Numbered from the stretch's first letter, positions 44,997-56,121 are shown. The stretch is DNA of 64,000 bases from Prochlorococcus marinus XMU1405 (GCF_017696275.1 NZ_JAAORF010000001.1:124001-188000), one strand, 5' to 3'. Made by a program: numbers and translations. The notes: generated by a model from the sequence alone, not told the origin.

Positions 44997-46184
44997 ATGG
45001 CTCAGCTAGAGACTAGAACAGAACCAATGGTGGTCAATTTTGGCCCTCACCATCCCTCAATGCATGGGGTTTTAAGGTTAGTTGTAACTCTTGATGGTGA
45101 GAATGTCATTGATTGTGAGCCGGTAATTGGATATTTACATAGAGGAATGGAAAAGATAGCTGAAAATAGGACAAATGTAATGTATGTCCCTTATGTAAGC
45201 AGAATGGATTATGCCGCAGGAATGTTTTATGAAGCTATTGTAGTAAATGCTCCTGAGAGATTAGCTAATATTCCAGTTCCCAAAAGAGCTAGTTACATCA
45301 GAGTTCTCATGCTCGAACTAAATCGTATTGCTAATCATCTTTTATGGCTTGGTCCCTTTTTAGCAGATGTAGGTGCTCAAACTCCATTTTTCTATATTTT
45401 TAGAGAAAGAGAGATGATCTATGATCTCTGGGAAGCTGCTACTGGACAAAGACTAATAAATAATAATTTCTTTAGAATAGGTGGAGTAGCATGTGATCTA
45501 CCATATGGATGGTTAGAAAAATGTATAGACTTTTGCGATTGGTTCGGTCCTAAGATAGATGAATACGAAAAATTAATAACAAATAATCCAATTTTTAGAA
45601 AAAGAATTGAAGGTCTTGGAACAATACAAAGAGACCAGGCAATTAATTGGTCTTTGTCTGGGCCAATGCTAAGAGCTTCTGGGGTTTCCTGGGATTTAAG
45701 GAAAGTCGATAGTTATGAATGTTATGACGATTTTGATTGGCAGATTGCTTCTGAAAAAGAAGGAGATTGTTATGCGAGATATCGAGTAAGAGTTGAAGAG
45801 ATGAGACAATCACTAAGCATCATTCGCCAAGCCTGCAAAATGATTCCAGGAGGTCCAACAGAAAATTTAGAAGCTCAAAGAATGGCGACTGAAGATAAGA
45901 AAAGTGAAATATTCGGTATTGACTATCAATATGTAGCTAAGAAAGTTGCTCCAACTTTTAAAATTCCTAACGGAGAATTATATACAAGATTAGAGTCCGG
46001 CAAAGGAGAAATAGGTGTATTTATTCAAGGAAATAATGAAGTTACCCCATGGAGATTTAAAATCAGAGCAGCTGATTTAAATAATCTGCAAATATTGCCT
46101 CATATTCTTAAAGGTGCCAAAATCGCTGATATTATGGCAATCCTTGGTTCAATAGATGTCATTATGGGATCTGTTGATAGATAA
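44997..46184 (+). CDS. ndhH: NAD(P)H-quinone oxidoreductase subunit H
   Basis: The 395-residue NuoD-type subunit of the NDH-1 hydrophilic arm forms the quinone pocket. Visible signatures are [34 protein letters not shown] and [17 protein letters not shown]. The ATG at 44997 is immediately upstream of conserved sequence. It is isolated from ndhA-I-G-E, as in other cyanobacteria, and precedes the DHNA-CoA thioesterase by 9 bp, an order shared in related genomes. Confidence 0.98.
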
Positions 46185-46193
46185 TTTCTTTAA

Positions 46194-46646
<453 letters not shown>

Positions 46647-46649
46647 TTA

Positions 46650-47852
46650 TTATTTTTTAAATTTATAGTTTATTTTTTCTGTAATGGTATTTTTGCTTTT
46701 AACAATCCACTTTTCAGGCTTTTCATGTTTAGGCCAACTTTGAGAAAATTTTTTTAATAAATTTAAATAAATTTCAATATTTTTATTATTTGTAAGTTCT
46801 CTAAATTCAACAATTACTTCAATTTTATTTCCCCATAATTTGTTAGATACTTTTGAAATATTGAATTTATTAATTGGGATATTTTCTTTCATAATGAAAT
46901 CATTTAATCTAGATTCAATTACTTTTGGAAAAACGATTTCTCCTCCTGAATTAAATGCGTTATCACTTCTTCCAAGAAAGTTTAAATATAAAGAATTATT
47001 GATTTGATTAATTTCACCTAAATCACCGGTGCACCACCACCCATTTTTATTTTTGAAATTTTTCGTTTTTGAAGAGTCTATTATTTCGATTCCAATTCTG
47101 GCTGATTTAATTTCGATTAATCCTTGTTCGTTAATTCTTATTTTTGTATCAGGTAGTATTTCTCCAACATTTTTAAAACCCATTAAGAATTCTTTTGGTT
47201 TTAAACTCGTAACCATTGCCGAAGTCTCAGTTGAGCCGTAACAAGGAGCTAATTTTATTTTTTCTTGTATACATTGTCCTGCAGTTTCGTCTGAAATTGA
47301 AGCTCCACCGACCCAAATTAGATCAAAAATTTTTAGCCAACTAATTCCATCTTTTTGTGCTAAAAGTCTTTGTAATTGCGTAGGTACTAATGACGTAATC
47401 AAGTGTTTTTTGTTTTTTTTAGATTTAATTGTAAAAAGTAAAAGTTTTCGAGTGTTTTTTATAAAATTTGGAGAAATATTAATACAATCACATCCCCAAG
47501 TTTGACTTCTAAAAATTGACATTAATCCACTTATATGGTTCAGGGGTAAAGTATTTAAAATTAAGCAGTTTTGCAATTCAAATCCTTGCTCTATTAGCCA
47601 TTGACCCGATGCAGCTGCAGATAATTTAAGATTATCTAAATGGTGAAAACATTGTCTTGGTGTTCCAGAACTCCCACTACTGTTTAAGATAATTGCCGGT
47701 CCATTTTCAGTAATTGCATCTAATACATATTTGTCTTCATAAAATTTGCTTTTTACATAAATAATTTTATTCTCTCTAATTTTTTCAATAATTTTCTCTA
47801 CAGATTGAGGTTCGTTATTTTCAACTTCAATAGTATAAATTTTATTTTTCAT
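46650..47852 (-). CDS. menE: O-succinylbenzoate-CoA ligase
   Basis: The product has about 400 residues and is an adenylate-forming enzyme that activates OSB in phylloquinone synthesis. The P-loop appears as NSSGSSGTPRQC, with CYGSTETSAMV and WWCTGDLGEI following. The chain ends with KINYKFKK, where the catalytic Lys is expected. The start at 47852 is preferred over the ATG at 47864, because it gives the same ATGA 4-bp overlap with menC seen between menA and menC. It is shorter than typical ANL enzymes (about 500), as is usual for reduced cyanobacterial MenE. Confidence 0.93.
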   Translation of the reverse strand: MKNKIYTIEVENNEPQSVEKIIEKIRENKIIYVKSKFYEDKYVLDAITENGPAIILNSSGSSGTPRQCFHHLDNLKLSAAASGQWLIEQGFELQNCLILNTLPLNHISGLMSIFRSQTWGCDCINISPNFIKNTRKLLLFTIKSKKNKKHLITSLVPTQLQRLLAQKDGISWLKIFDLIWVGGASISDETAGQCIQEKIKLAPCYGSTETSAMVTSLKPKEFLMGFKNVGEILPDTKIRINEQGLIEIKSARIGIEIIDSSKTKNFKNKNGWWCTGDLGEINQINNSLYLNFLGRSDNAFNSGGEIVFPKVIESRLNDFIMKENIPINKFNISKVSNKLWGNKIEVIVEFRELTNNKNIEIYLNLLKKFSQSWPKHEKPEKWIVKSKNTITEKINYKFKK

Positions 47853-48814
47853 AATTGATCCCATATTTTTTTTGAGTCATTTAAAAATAGAAACGAATTA
47901 GGGAATTTATTCATTGCTAAACCAGGAACTTTTGGAGTTGGTCCTTGTAATTGTAAAGACGATAAATGATAAAGCCATCTCTTACCTATTCCAGTTTCAA
48001 ATGATGTACTTATAGATATTAAAGCTTTTTTATGTTCTAATTCTCTTAAAAGCTTAACTGGATTATTTTCTTGAGAGGGCCTTCGAATTTGCCAACCCTT
48101 CCACTCATCAATCAAAGTTGGAAATTTTAAAAGTGATTCATCTAAGGCTATTGGAATTTTTTTGTTAAGTTTTTTCATTCCTTCAATATCGTCAACACAG
48201 AGAGGTTGTTCTATCCAATCTATATTTTTATTATCTTTCAAAATATCAGCCCATCTATTGGCTATCTTTCTCTCCCAAGAACCATTAGCATCTATTCTCA
48301 AATAAATATTATTACCTATTTGGCTTAAAATTTCTTCTAAATTTGCTTCTTCCTCATGGTTATCTCTTAATGCTACTTTCCATTTTATGGTTAATGATTT
48401 TCCAATATTAGATTGTTTTTTTTTAATTTCATTTAGCTCTGAAATTACATTTTTAGACTTTAAAAGTATGGCTGTTTTATCAATTTCATCAAAGGCATAG
48501 TTTTCTTTAAAAATTATTTTTCCATTTATCTCAGCTAATGCAGAATTTATTGCAGATTGAATGCATGGGTGAAAAATATTTATTTGCTCAGATAAATTTA
48601 ATACTTCTACATTCTCAGGGATCATATTTAGTTGTTTTGCACATTTTTTTAAGTCTTCTTCTAGAAGTGGTGAAACTTCTCCAAACCCAATTTTTTTATC
48701 ATTACTTGTTAATTTAATTATCCAACCAAGTTTTGTAAGATAAGTCGTTTTAGAATTTTCTACTTTTGTGGATAACTTAAAGCTATAAGATTTTTTTTTA
48801 AATATTAAGTTCAT
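47849..48814 (-). CDS. menC: O-succinylbenzoate synthase
   Basis: This 321-residue enolase-superfamily enzyme dehydrates SHCHC to OSB. Metal ligands and catalytic residues lie in LRIDANGSW, WIEQPL and IALDESL, and the catalytic Lys in TIKWKVALR. The Asn/Lys-rich N-terminal domain is diverged. It overlaps menA by 4 bp and menE by 4 bp, so the three are coupled on one transcript. Confidence 0.94.
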   Translation of the reverse strand: MNLIFKKKSYSFKLSTKVENSKTTYLTKLGWIIKLTSNDKKIGFGEVSPLLEEDLKKCAKQLNMIPENVEVLNLSEQINIFHPCIQSAINSALAEINGKIIFKENYAFDEIDKTAILLKSKNVISELNEIKKKQSNIGKSLTIKWKVALRDNHEEEANLEEILSQIGNNIYLRIDANGSWERKIANRWADILKDNKNIDWIEQPLCVDDIEGMKKLNKKIPIALDESLLKFPTLIDEWKGWQIRRPSQENNPVKLLRELEHKKALISISTSFETGIGKRWLYHLSSLQLQGPTPKVPGLAMNKFPNSFLFLNDSKKIWDQL

Positions 48815-49728
48815 TTATTAATCAAATAATTAAAGATTAATCCTGTGATTAAGCCAACTCCATTAAGAGTTTGAAATTTTATTGCGACGAATTTGGAATT
48901 TTTTATTGCAGAAGGTTTTTTATATGAAGATCTTAATAAATTTATAAGTATTATTGCTTGAGGAAAACTAATCAAATAAAGGATACAAAACACTGGAATA
49001 AATCCAGTAATTATAGTTAAAAGTTGAAAAATATATATTGTAAAAATTATACAAGGCACAAATTGAGAACCTTTTTTTGCTCCTAGGCGAACTAAAGGTG
49101 AATTTTTCCCATGCTTTTTATCTTCAGAAATTTGATGAAAATGAGAACAAAATAATACAAGAGTTGTTGCTAATGAAGGTCCTGATCCAAGTAATAAAGA
49201 AATTTTCCAGGGAATATCTTCGAAGTAAATATTAAAAGGATTTAATGCAATTAAGACTGCGGAGTAGGCAAAAGGTCCAAATGCAAGCCAGCATAATGGT
49301 TCTCCTAAACCTTGATAGCCAAATCTAAAAGGAGGTCCTTGATATAAATATCCTAAGAAGCAGCAAGATGCTACCAAAATCAAAATGTTTATACTTGTTG
49401 ATAATGAAATAATTGAAATTATTATTAAACCAATAACTAAAGATGAATATGCAATAAATGAAATTATTTTTTTATTTTTTATAAGATTTACAATTGAATG
49501 GAATTTAAATTCATCGATTCCTGTTTCTGCGTCGAATAAATCATTAGTTAGGTTTTCCCAAAGTAATATAAAAATTGCAGCTAAAGTAAATGCAATCAAA
49601 TTATAAATTTTTACCTTCTCATATTGATTGAGTATATAAGCCCCTGTTATTAAAACCGGAAGTATGGCAACAGAATAAAGAGGCCATTTTATCGCTTGTT
49701 TCCATAATTTTTTTTTATCTTCGTCCAT
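48811..49728 (-). CDS. menA: 1,4-dihydroxy-2-naphthoate phytyltransferase
   Basis: The 305-residue UbiA-type membrane prenyltransferase attaches the phytyl chain in phylloquinone synthesis. The first Asp-rich motif is NLTNDLFDAETGID; the second is weaker, ISEDKKHGKNSPLVRLG. Eight or nine hydrophobic helices are seen. It is the first gene of menA-menC-menE. It is divergent from menF by 101 bp, so a shared regulatory region is likely. Confidence 0.94.
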   Translation of the reverse strand: MDEDKKKLWKQAIKWPLYSVAILPVLITGAYILNQYEKVKIYNLIAFTLAAIFILLWENLTNDLFDAETGIDEFKFHSIVNLIKNKKIISFIAYSSLVIGLIIISIISLSTSINILILVASCCFLGYLYQGPPFRFGYQGLGEPLCWLAFGPFAYSAVLIALNPFNIYFEDIPWKISLLLGSGPSLATTLVLFCSHFHQISEDKKHGKNSPLVRLGAKKGSQFVPCIIFTIYIFQLLTIITGFIPVFCILYLISFPQAIILINLLRSSYKKPSAIKNSKFVAIKFQTLNGVGLITGLIFNYLINK

Positions 49729-49829
49729 TTTTATTTAACTCATAAAATTCGATCATTATTAAATGTAGTTTATAAATTGAGTTACATTTTTTACTTTATT
49801 GCATGATTTTTAGTTATTTTCAATAAGTA

Positions 49830-51242
49830 ATGAAAAATGATTTAAACTTAACAGATTTTTTAAAAGATATATTTTCCTCTTTCGATAAGAAAGTGGAGAA
49901 TTCTGGATTAGTAAGTATTTGTGTTGAGATTCCTTTTATTGATTTATTACAAGTATATGAATTGTTGATAAATAAATATTCTTTTTCTTCATTTTGGGAG
50001 GAATCTAATGGTATTTCATATATTGCTTTTGAGAAATGTAAATATGTTACTTTGGATGGTCCAAAAAGATTTGAGGTGGCAAAAGAGTTTAATTCTGAGA
50101 ATTTTAAAAATTTAATTAACTTAACTAATGAATCACATAATTCTGCACTTTCAAAAATAATATATTTATTTTCTTTTTCTGAAAATTTGAATAATAAGAA
50201 TTTACCTTCAGATATCCCTTGTTTGGAAGCCATCTTGCCAAAAATATTAATTACTAAAAGTGATAAGAATTGCTGGTTAAGAATCAATGGTCATGTTGAA
50301 GGTAAATCATCATTAAGAACATTAATTGAAGAAATATGGACAATTAGAAATCAAGTTATTAATTCTGAGCCAGAATTAATAAAATCATCTGGCTTAAAAA
50401 CTAGTTTTGATTTTCCTATTATTGATGATTTCTTGCACTCCTTAGAAACTTCTAATAAAAATTTGAAAAAAGTATTAAATAAAGGAATTCAATTAGTAGA
50501 AAAAGGTATTCTCGAAAAGATAGTTTTAGCGAATAGGATTAAAATAAAATTTAAAAATAAATTAGATTTAGTAGAAATTTTAAAAAGATTAAAAAAGAAT
50601 CATTCAAATACATGCAGATACGTTTGGAAAAGAAATAGTAAGGATATTTTGTTTGGAGCATCTCCAGAAAAAGTATTTTCTTTTACTAAACCTAATTTAA
50701 CTTTGGAGGCTCTCGCTGGAACTATCTCTACTAATTCAAATATTAAGAAATTACTAAAAAGTACTAAAGACTTAAAGGAACATAATTATGTAACAGAGTA
50801 TTTGATTAAATGTTTAGAAGTTTCAAAAATAAAAAACTTTAAAAAAAGTGATATCAAGGTAAATTCATTCGGAGATATTTCTCATTTGCAAACACTTATT
50901 TTCTCAAAAGTTGAAAATTTATGTCCTTTTGAATTACTTAAAAACTTACATCCATCTCCGGCTGTTTGTGGATACCCAAAAAATGCAGCATTGGATTGGA
51001 TAAACACTCTTGAGTCTTTTCCTAGAGGAAATTATGCTTCTCCAATGGGTTGGGTTGATGCATCAGGAAATGCATCATTTCTTTTAGCCATAAGAGGTGC
51101 AAGATATATTGAAGAAAATATTGAATTTACTGCCGGTTCAGGTATAGTTTCAGGCTCAGTTTTAGATAAAGAAATAGATGAGATTAAATTAAAATTTGAA
51201 ACTATAGTAAAACAAATATTTTTCGCTAAAAATCCTAGATAA
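49830..51242 (+). CDS. menF: Isochorismate synthase
   Basis: The 470-residue chorismate-binding enzyme starts phylloquinone synthesis. The C-terminal catalytic domain has [31 protein letters not shown] and [11 protein letters not shown]. The N-terminal half is strongly diverged and rich in Asn/Lys/Ser. The context with menA-menC-menE favours MenF over an anthranilate synthase component I. It overlaps gshB tail to tail by 8 bp. Confidence 0.93.
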   Translation: MKNDLNLTDFLKDIFSSFDKKVENSGLVSICVEIPFIDLLQVYELLINKYSFSSFWEESNGISYIAFEKCKYVTLDGPKRFEVAKEFNSENFKNLINLTNESHNSALSKIIYLFSFSENLNNKNLPSDIPCLEAILPKILITKSDKNCWLRINGHVEGKSSLRTLIEEIWTIRNQVINSEPELIKSSGLKTSFDFPIIDDFLHSLETSNKNLKKVLNKGIQLVEKGILEKIVLANRIKIKFKNKLDLVEILKRLKKNHSNTCRYVWKRNSKDILFGASPEKVFSFTKPNLTLEALAGTISTNSNIKKLLKSTKDLKEHNYVTEYLIKCLEVSKIKNFKKSDIKVNSFGDISHLQTLIFSKVENLCPFELLKNLHPSPAVCGYPKNAALDWINTLESFPRGNYASPMGWVDASGNASFLLAIRGARYIEENIEFTAGSGIVSGSVLDKEIDEIKLKFETIVKQIFFAKNPR

Positions 51243-52158
51243 TTTCCACTAATTTTTCAATTACTTCCACTGAAACATTCTTATTGGATAAATTTTCTAT
51301 TTCTCTTAAACCTGTTGGACTGGTAACATTAATCTCGCTCAGCATTCCATTTATTACATCAATACCTACAAAAAATAAACCTTCATCTTTAAAGTGTTGA
51401 GATAATTCTGAGCAGATACTTTTTTCTTTTTCTGTTAATATTGTTGGTTGAGCTTTCCCTCCCATCGCTAAGTTACTCCTAAAATCGCCTCCTTGAGGAA
51501 TCCTATTTATAGATCCAATTGCTTCACCATTTACGATAATTATTCTTTTATCACCATCTATGACTTCAGGAATAAATTTTTGCATCATAACGGGTAATTC
51601 TTCTTGAGAAGTGATTAATTCAATGATTGATTTAATTCCTGGAGAATTTTTATTTATCCTTATAACACCTTGACCACCTTTTCCTCCCAGAGGTTTTATA
51701 ACTACTTCATTATTTATATTTGCAAAATTAATAAGATCTTTTACCTTACTCGCAACTATTGTAGGTGCCATTAAGTGGCTGTATCTCAAAGCACCTAACT
51801 TTTCATTCCATGCTCTTAATGATGAAGGTTTGTTAATTACTTTTACTCCTTTTCTTTCGGCAACTTCTAAAAGATGTGTTGCATACAAATAAGCCTCATT
51901 AACAGGGGGATCTTTTCTCATCCAAATGCAATTAAATTCGGCGAGAGGGATACAATCATTCTCTTTGAAAGAAATCCACGGATTGACTCCAACTTTTACG
52001 GAAGAAGCCCATACTTCATCACCTCTAGCTTCAAGGTCTTGAGGAGTACAACTCCAGATTTCAATATTTTTTTTGGATGATGCTTGCATTAAAGCAGCGG
52101 ATGAATCTTTTAAGGGGTTTATATTTTTTATTGGATCTATTACGAATAGAAATTTCAT
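51235..52158 (-). CDS. gshB: Glutathione synthetase
   Basis: This 307-residue ATP-grasp enzyme joins gamma-Glu-Cys and Gly. ATP-grasp motifs are [17 protein letters not shown] and [14 protein letters not shown], and the N-terminal [15 protein letters not shown] is typical. The C-terminal [14 protein letters not shown] fits the family. It lies directly downstream of the glutaredoxin gene (5 bp gap), so the glutathione enzymes are co-expressed. Confidence 0.98.
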   Translation of the reverse strand: MKFLFVIDPIKNINPLKDSSAALMQASSKKNIEIWSCTPQDLEARGDEVWASSVKVGVNPWISFKENDCIPLAEFNCIWMRKDPPVNEAYLYATHLLEVAERKGVKVINKPSSLRAWNEKLGALRYSHLMAPTIVASKVKDLINFANINNEVVIKPLGGKGGQGVIRINKNSPGIKSIIELITSQEELPVMMQKFIPEVIDGDKRIIIVNGEAIGSINRIPQGGDFRSNLAMGGKAQPTILTEKEKSICSELSQHFKDEGLFFVGIDVINGMLSEINVTSPTGLREIENLSNKNVSVEVIEKLVEII

Positions 52159-52163
52159 AAGAT

Positions 52164-52418
52164 CTAGGCTAATAATGCGTCTAATTTATTTTCATTTTCT
52201 AATGTGTAGAGATCGTCGCAGCCTCCAATACCCTCGTTATCTATGAATATTTGTGGTAATGTTCTCCTACCATCAGCTCTTTCAGTCATCAATGCTCTGG
52301 CATCTGCATCGCCATCAATCTTATATTCTGTAAAATTTATATTTTTTTTCTTGAGTAGAGATTTTGCTCGAATACAGAATGGGCAATATTGCCAAGTATA
52401 AATTTCAACTTTGGACAT
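52164..52418 (-). CDS. grxC: Glutaredoxin 3-type
   Basis: The 84-residue thioredoxin-fold protein has the dithiol active site CPFC ([14 protein letters not shown]). The GSH-binding [18 protein letters not shown] is also present. The length fits the bacterial Grx3 group. It is first in the grxC-gshB pair and divergent from prfB; the gap of 76 bp would hold both promoters. Confidence 0.96.
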   Translation of the reverse strand: MSKVEIYTWQYCPFCIRAKSLLKKKNINFTEYKIDGDADARALMTERADGRRTLPQIFIDNEGIGGCDDLYTLENENKLDALLA

Positions 52419-52494
52419 TTTTTTAAAATAATACTTAGTTTATACTATTAAACAAAAGTGCCTGTTAGATTATAAATAACGATTAAATTCTATT

Positions 52495-53617
52495 TTGATA
52501 GATATTACAGATTTCAAAAAAGATCTTTCGGAACTAACAGAGCGCCTGGGTAATGCTCAGGATTGTCTTTGACGTTCCAAGATTAAAAGCGAAAAGGAGA
52601 GAGTTAGAGCAAATTTCTGCTCAGCCTGAATTTTGGGAGAATCAAGAAGAAGCGAAAAAACAAATGTTAATCCTTGATGATGTTAAGGCTCAACTCGAAT
52701 TGTTGGATAAATGGAAAACTTTTATTTCTGATGCTAATGCCTCTCTTGAGCTTTATTCTTTAGAACCAGAAGAGGAAATGATTTTGGAATCCAAGCAGGG
52801 CCTAAAGAAATTAAGAGAGAATTTAGATAAATGGGAATTTGAAAGATTGTTATGTGGTGAATACGATAAGGAAGGAGCAGTAGTTTCTATTAATGCAGGT
52901 GCGGGTGGAACAGATGCGCAGGATTGGGTAGAGATCTTATTGAGAATGTATTCAAGATGGGCCGATAATAATCAAATGAGTCTTGTCATTAATGAATTAT
53001 CTCAAGGCGAAGAAGCGGGTATTAAAAGTGTAACGTTTGAAATTGATGGAAAATATGCATACGGATATCTACAACATGAAAAAGGAACTCATAGATTAGT
53101 AAGAATTTCTCCTTTCAATGCTAATGGTAAAAGACAAACCAGCTTTGCTGGGGTTGAGGTTATGCCAAAATTAGATGATAATATTTCACTTGATATACCT
53201 GAAAAAGATTTAGAAATTACAACAAGTAGATCCGGTGGGGCTGGAGGACAAAATGTTAATAAAGTAGAAACAGCGGTGAGAATTGTTCATTTGCCTTCAG
53301 GGATTTCAGTAAGATGTACCCAAGAAAGATCTCAATTACAAAATAAAGAAAAAGCTATGATACTTCTTAAGTCTAAACTACTAGTGATTGCTAAAGAACA
53401 ACGAGCTGCAGAAGTTGCTGATATTAAAGGTGATATTGTGGAAGCTGCATGGGGCAATCAAATAAGAAATTATGTTTTCCATCCCTATCAAATGGTAAAA
53501 GATCTCAGGACTATGCAGGAGACTAACGACTTAGATAATGTTTTAGATGGTGAACTTGAACCATTTATTCATGAATTATTACGCATAAATATTTCTTCTA
53601 ACGAATCTATTGAATAA
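52495..53617 (+). CDS. prfB: Peptide chain release factor 2, two segments joined by +1 frameshift
   Basis: RF2 recognises UGA and UAA stops. Translation from TTG 52495 reads 25 codons to CTT, meets an in-frame TGA at 52570-52572, and continues after a +1 shift as [10 protein letters not shown], giving about 373 residues. The second segment contains the SPF codon-recognition motif ([15 protein letters not shown]), a SAGG-like [10 protein letters not shown] and the catalytic GGQ ([10 protein letters not shown]). Without the shift the protein would miss part of domain 1. The TTG start is a best guess because no ATG is available. It is followed 3 bp later by the DUF3285 gene and then ybeY on the same strand. 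Confidence 0.95.
52559..52573 (+). promoter_or_regulatory. Programmed +1 frameshift site of prfB
   Basis: The slippery CTT-TGA-C at 52567-52573 is preceded four bases earlier by an SD-like AGGA (52559-52562). When RF2 is scarce, slow decoding at TGA allows peptidyl-tRNA-Leu to slip forward one base, so RF2 regulates its own synthesis. The layout is the same as the E. coli site, with one base more spacing and a weaker SD-like element. Confidence 0.95.
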
Positions 53618-53620
53618 ATA

Positions 53621-53803
53621 ATGAAAAATAAAAACGAAAATATTGAAAAAAAAGTTGCTCCTCCAAGCTTTATAAAGCTTGCTATGAGAAATATGGTAAG
53701 GAAAGGTTCAAAAAGTATTTCTCATTTTTCAATAACCTTTTTAGTTTTAATTGGGATATTAATACTTGTAGCCACAATAGGTAAGCCCAATATTCCTGTA
53801 TAA
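53621..53803 (+). CDS. DUF3285-like small membrane protein
   Basis: The 60-residue product has a soluble N-terminus with the family-like SFIKLAMRNMVRKGSKSISHF (short parts KLAMRNMVRKG and SISHF), then one membrane helix (about 38-55; ITFLVLIGILILVATI). Such proteins occur between prfB and ybeY in many cyanobacteria; the function is unknown. It begins 3 bp after the prfB stop and ends 6 bp before ybeY, so it belongs to the same transcript. Confidence 0.8.
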   Translation: MKNKNENIEKKVAPPSFIKLAMRNMVRKGSKSISHFSITFLVLIGILILVATIGKPNIPV

Positions 53804-53809
53804 GAATGT

Positions 53810-54349
53810 ATGACAGAACAAATTATTTCTGAAATAAATTTAGATTTGGTTTTTCAATGTAATGATTTTTCTCAATATTCAAATAAGTTAAAAGATACTA
53901 AAAGTAAGCTTATTTTTGAATCTATTTTTTGGGAGAGAGTTTTTTTATCTTGGATAAATATAATATTAAAAAAAAAGGATTATGAATTGCCAAATTATAT
54001 TTTTGAAAAAAAATCTTTTTCATTAGGCCTACAGATAATATCTAATCAAGAAATTGCTTCTTTGAATAAGAAATGGATGCAAAAAAATGGTCCAACTGAT
54101 GTTCTATCTTTTCCAATTATTTCTGATGAATCTCTAAATAATTTAGATCATATAGAGTTGGGAGATATATTTATATCATTAGAGATGGCACTTGAGCAAT
54201 CTTATGAATATAAACATTCAATCTATAGAGAGATGATCTGGTTAGCTAGTCATGGATTTTTACATCTTTTGGGATGGGAACACAATAATGAGCATGATTT
54301 AGAAAATATGTTAAATTTCCAAGAATATTTAATTACTCGATTAGATTAA
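53810..54349 (+). CDS. ybeY: Endoribonuclease YbeY
   Basis: This 179-residue zinc RNase is involved in 16S rRNA 3' maturation and ribosome quality control. The zinc motif is H3XH5[13 protein letters not shown]. The preceding PTDVLSFPI is also diagnostic. The N-terminal 50 residues are extended and Lys-rich compared with the E. coli protein. It lies in the prfB-DUF3285-ybeY-dgkA-amidotransferase series. Confidence 0.95.
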   Translation: MTEQIISEINLDLVFQCNDFSQYSNKLKDTKSKLIFESIFWERVFLSWINIILKKKDYELPNYIFEKKSFSLGLQIISNQEIASLNKKWMQKNGPTDVLSFPIISDESLNNLDHIELGDIFISLEMALEQSYEYKHSIYREMIWLASHGFLHLLGWEHNNEHDLENMLNFQEYLITRLD

Positions 54350-54355
54350 AAAACA

Positions 54356-54766
54356 ATGGAAAAAAAAATAAACTATTTAGAAAATAGAAAAGAATCATAC
54401 AAAACTTCTAGTAATGTATTTATAAGTTTTAAGTATGCTTTCAGTGGTATTTGTTATGTATTTAAAACTTCAAGAAATTTTAAAATTCAATTAATTTTTG
54501 CAGTTACAAGTTTAATAATTGGTTTTTTACTCAAAATTAGTCTAAGTAATTATGTTATTTTGATTGCAACAATAATGTCTGTTTTAATATTAGAAATATT
54601 GAACACATCTATTGAATCAATTGTTGATTTAATAGTGAAAAAAGAATTTAATTTTTTGGCTAAAATTTCAAAAGATACTTCTGCAGGTGCAGTATTATTA
54701 GCTTCCATTAATTCTGTTATTATTGCTGTATATATCTTTGTTCCTAAAATTAAGTTGTTATTTTAA
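54356..54766 (+). CDS. dgkA: Diacylglycerol kinase (prokaryotic DgkA type)
   Basis: The 136-residue membrane kinase has three helices in about residues 48-130. The family signature EILNTSIESIVDLI holds the catalytic Glu, and KDTSAGAVLLASI completes it. The basic hydrophilic N-terminus is about 30 residues. In Gram-positives homologues act on undecaprenol; the lipid used here is unknown. The ybeY-dgkA order is common in bacteria. It starts 6 bp after ybeY and precedes the amidotransferase by 12 bp. Confidence 0.93.
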   Translation: MEKKINYLENRKESYKTSSNVFISFKYAFSGICYVFKTSRNFKIQLIFAVTSLIIGFLLKISLSNYVILIATIMSVLILEILNTSIESIVDLIVKKEFNFLAKISKDTSAGAVLLASINSVIIAVYIFVPKIKLLF

Positions 54767-54778
54767 ATCCACATAACT

Positions 54779-55375
54779 ATGTTTCTTGTTATTGATAATT
54801 ACGATAGTTTTACTTATAACCTTGTTCAATATTTAGGAGAACTTTCAGTTGAGCATGAAATAACTAAAGAATTAATAGTTAAAAGAAATGATGAAATTAC
54901 TCTAGAAGAAATTATCAAACTAAATCCTGCTGGAATTCTCTTATCTCCAGGTCCAGGTAATCCAGATCAATCTGGAATTTGTCTTCCAATACTAAAAAAA
55001 TTATCTAAAAATATTCCGACCTTGGGAGTTTGTTTAGGTCATCAAGCTTTGGCCCAAGCTTTTGGAGGTAAGGTTATAGTTGGGAAAGAACTTATGCATG
55101 GTAAGACATCCAAAATATTTCATAATCAAAAAGGATTGTTTAAAGATATCGAGACTCCATTTGTGGCTACTAGATATCATAGTCTTATAGTTGATTCAAG
55201 TTGTTTACCATCTTGTTTCGACATAACTGCGACTTTAGAAGACTCAACAATTATGGCTATCTCTCATAAAGAATATAAACATTTACATGGGGTACAGTTC
55301 CATCCTGAAAGTGTGTTGACGCAATTTGGTCATAAATTAATTAGTAATTTTCTAAAAATGGCTGAACAAAAGTAA
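54779..55375 (+). CDS. Glutamine amidotransferase (anthranilate/aminodeoxychorismate synthase component II)
   Basis: The 198-residue class I glutamine amidotransferase has LSPGPGNP, the nucleophile Cys in GVCLGHQALAQAFGG, and the catalytic His in GVQFHPESV. It supplies ammonia to anthranilate synthase (TrpG) and possibly to aminodeoxychorismate synthase (PabA). A single amphibolic protein often serves both in cyanobacteria, so the symbol is left open. The gene is the fifth in a same-strand series from prfB and precedes the MBL-fold gene by 20 bp. Confidence 0.93.
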   Translation: MFLVIDNYDSFTYNLVQYLGELSVEHEITKELIVKRNDEITLEEIIKLNPAGILLSPGPGNPDQSGICLPILKKLSKNIPTLGVCLGHQALAQAFGGKVIVGKELMHGKTSKIFHNQKGLFKDIETPFVATRYHSLIVDSSCLPSCFDITATLEDSTIMAISHKEYKHLHGVQFHPESVLTQFGHKLISNFLKMAEQK

Positions 55376-55395
55376 AATAAAAAAAAATTAATATT

Positions 55396-56121
55396 ATGAT
55401 TTCTCAAATTAAAAACTTTTTATTTTTGATATTAGTTAGCTCTTTTTTACCTACCTCATTATTGGCAAGGAACTTAGGAATAAAAAGTTTGGGACATAGT
55501 AGTTTTTTAATTACTAGTTCAGATAAATCTATTCTTATAAATCCCTTTAAAGCAATAGGTTGTGCAAGTAATTTAAAGGAGCCAAAAGAAGTCAACGTAG
55601 ATTTTATTTTGGCTAGTTCTAGGCTTCCAGATGAAGGATATAACCCTAATGATCAATTAATGTTCGTTGAACCAGGAATCTATCAATTTGAGGATATTTT
55701 ATTAAATGGAATTTCTGTACCACATGACAGATTAGATGGAAGAAGATTTGGGATGGCAACTGTTTGGAGTTGGGAGCAGAATGATCTTAAAATCGTTCAT
55801 ATGGGAGGAGCTGCTGGTGATATTGATATAAACAGTCAAATTATTTTGTCTAGTCCAGATATATTGTTTATTTCAATTGGAGGAGGAATAAAATCTTACA
55901 ATGGTAAAGAAGCTTCAAAAATAGTTAAGCTTCTAAAACCTAATGTAGTTATTCCTGTGCACTTTGAACGCGGTAAAAAAATTAATAAAGAATGTGATTT
56001 CTCAAATGCTGATTTATTTATCGAAAATATGAAAGATTTTAAAGTAAAATATGTTGGAAAAGATTTTCAAATAAAACCTAAAAGAATCGATCAAAATACA
56101 ATTTATATTTTCAGTAATTAA
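55396..56121 (+). CDS. Metallo-beta-lactamase-fold hydrolase with signal peptide
   Basis: The 241-residue protein starts with a signal peptide or anchor (MISQIKNFLFLILVSSFLP, about 24 residues). The fold is UlaG-like: LGHSSFLITSSDKSILINPF, VPHDRLDG, HMGGAAGDID and IPVHFERG. Several metal-binding His found in the typical HxHxDH motif are not seen, so its catalytic competence is uncertain. The substrate is unknown. The signal suggests periplasmic or lumenal location. Its stop overlaps the aminotransferase stop by 4 bp tail to tail. Confidence 0.8.
   Translation: MISQIKNFLFLILVSSFLPTSLLARNLGIKSLGHSSFLITSSDKSILINPFKAIGCASNLKEPKEVNVDFILASSRLPDEGYNPNDQLMFVEPGIYQFEDILLNGISVPHDRLDGRRFGMATVWSWEQNDLKIVHMGGAAGDIDINSQIILSSPDILFISIGGGIKSYNGKEASKIVKLLKPNVVIPVHFERGKKINKECDFSNADLFIENMKDFKVKYVGKDFQIKPKRIDQNTIYIFSN

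Noticed and set aside
49820-50287. Minus-strand open frame under the start of menF
   Set aside because: It is antisense to menF and shows no family pattern. menF has clear catalytic motifs in the same frame as its start.
52553-52570. Possible sequencing error at the prfB frameshift
   Set aside because: The CTT-TGA-C context with an upstream SD-like AGGA is the known programmed site, so no error need be invoked.
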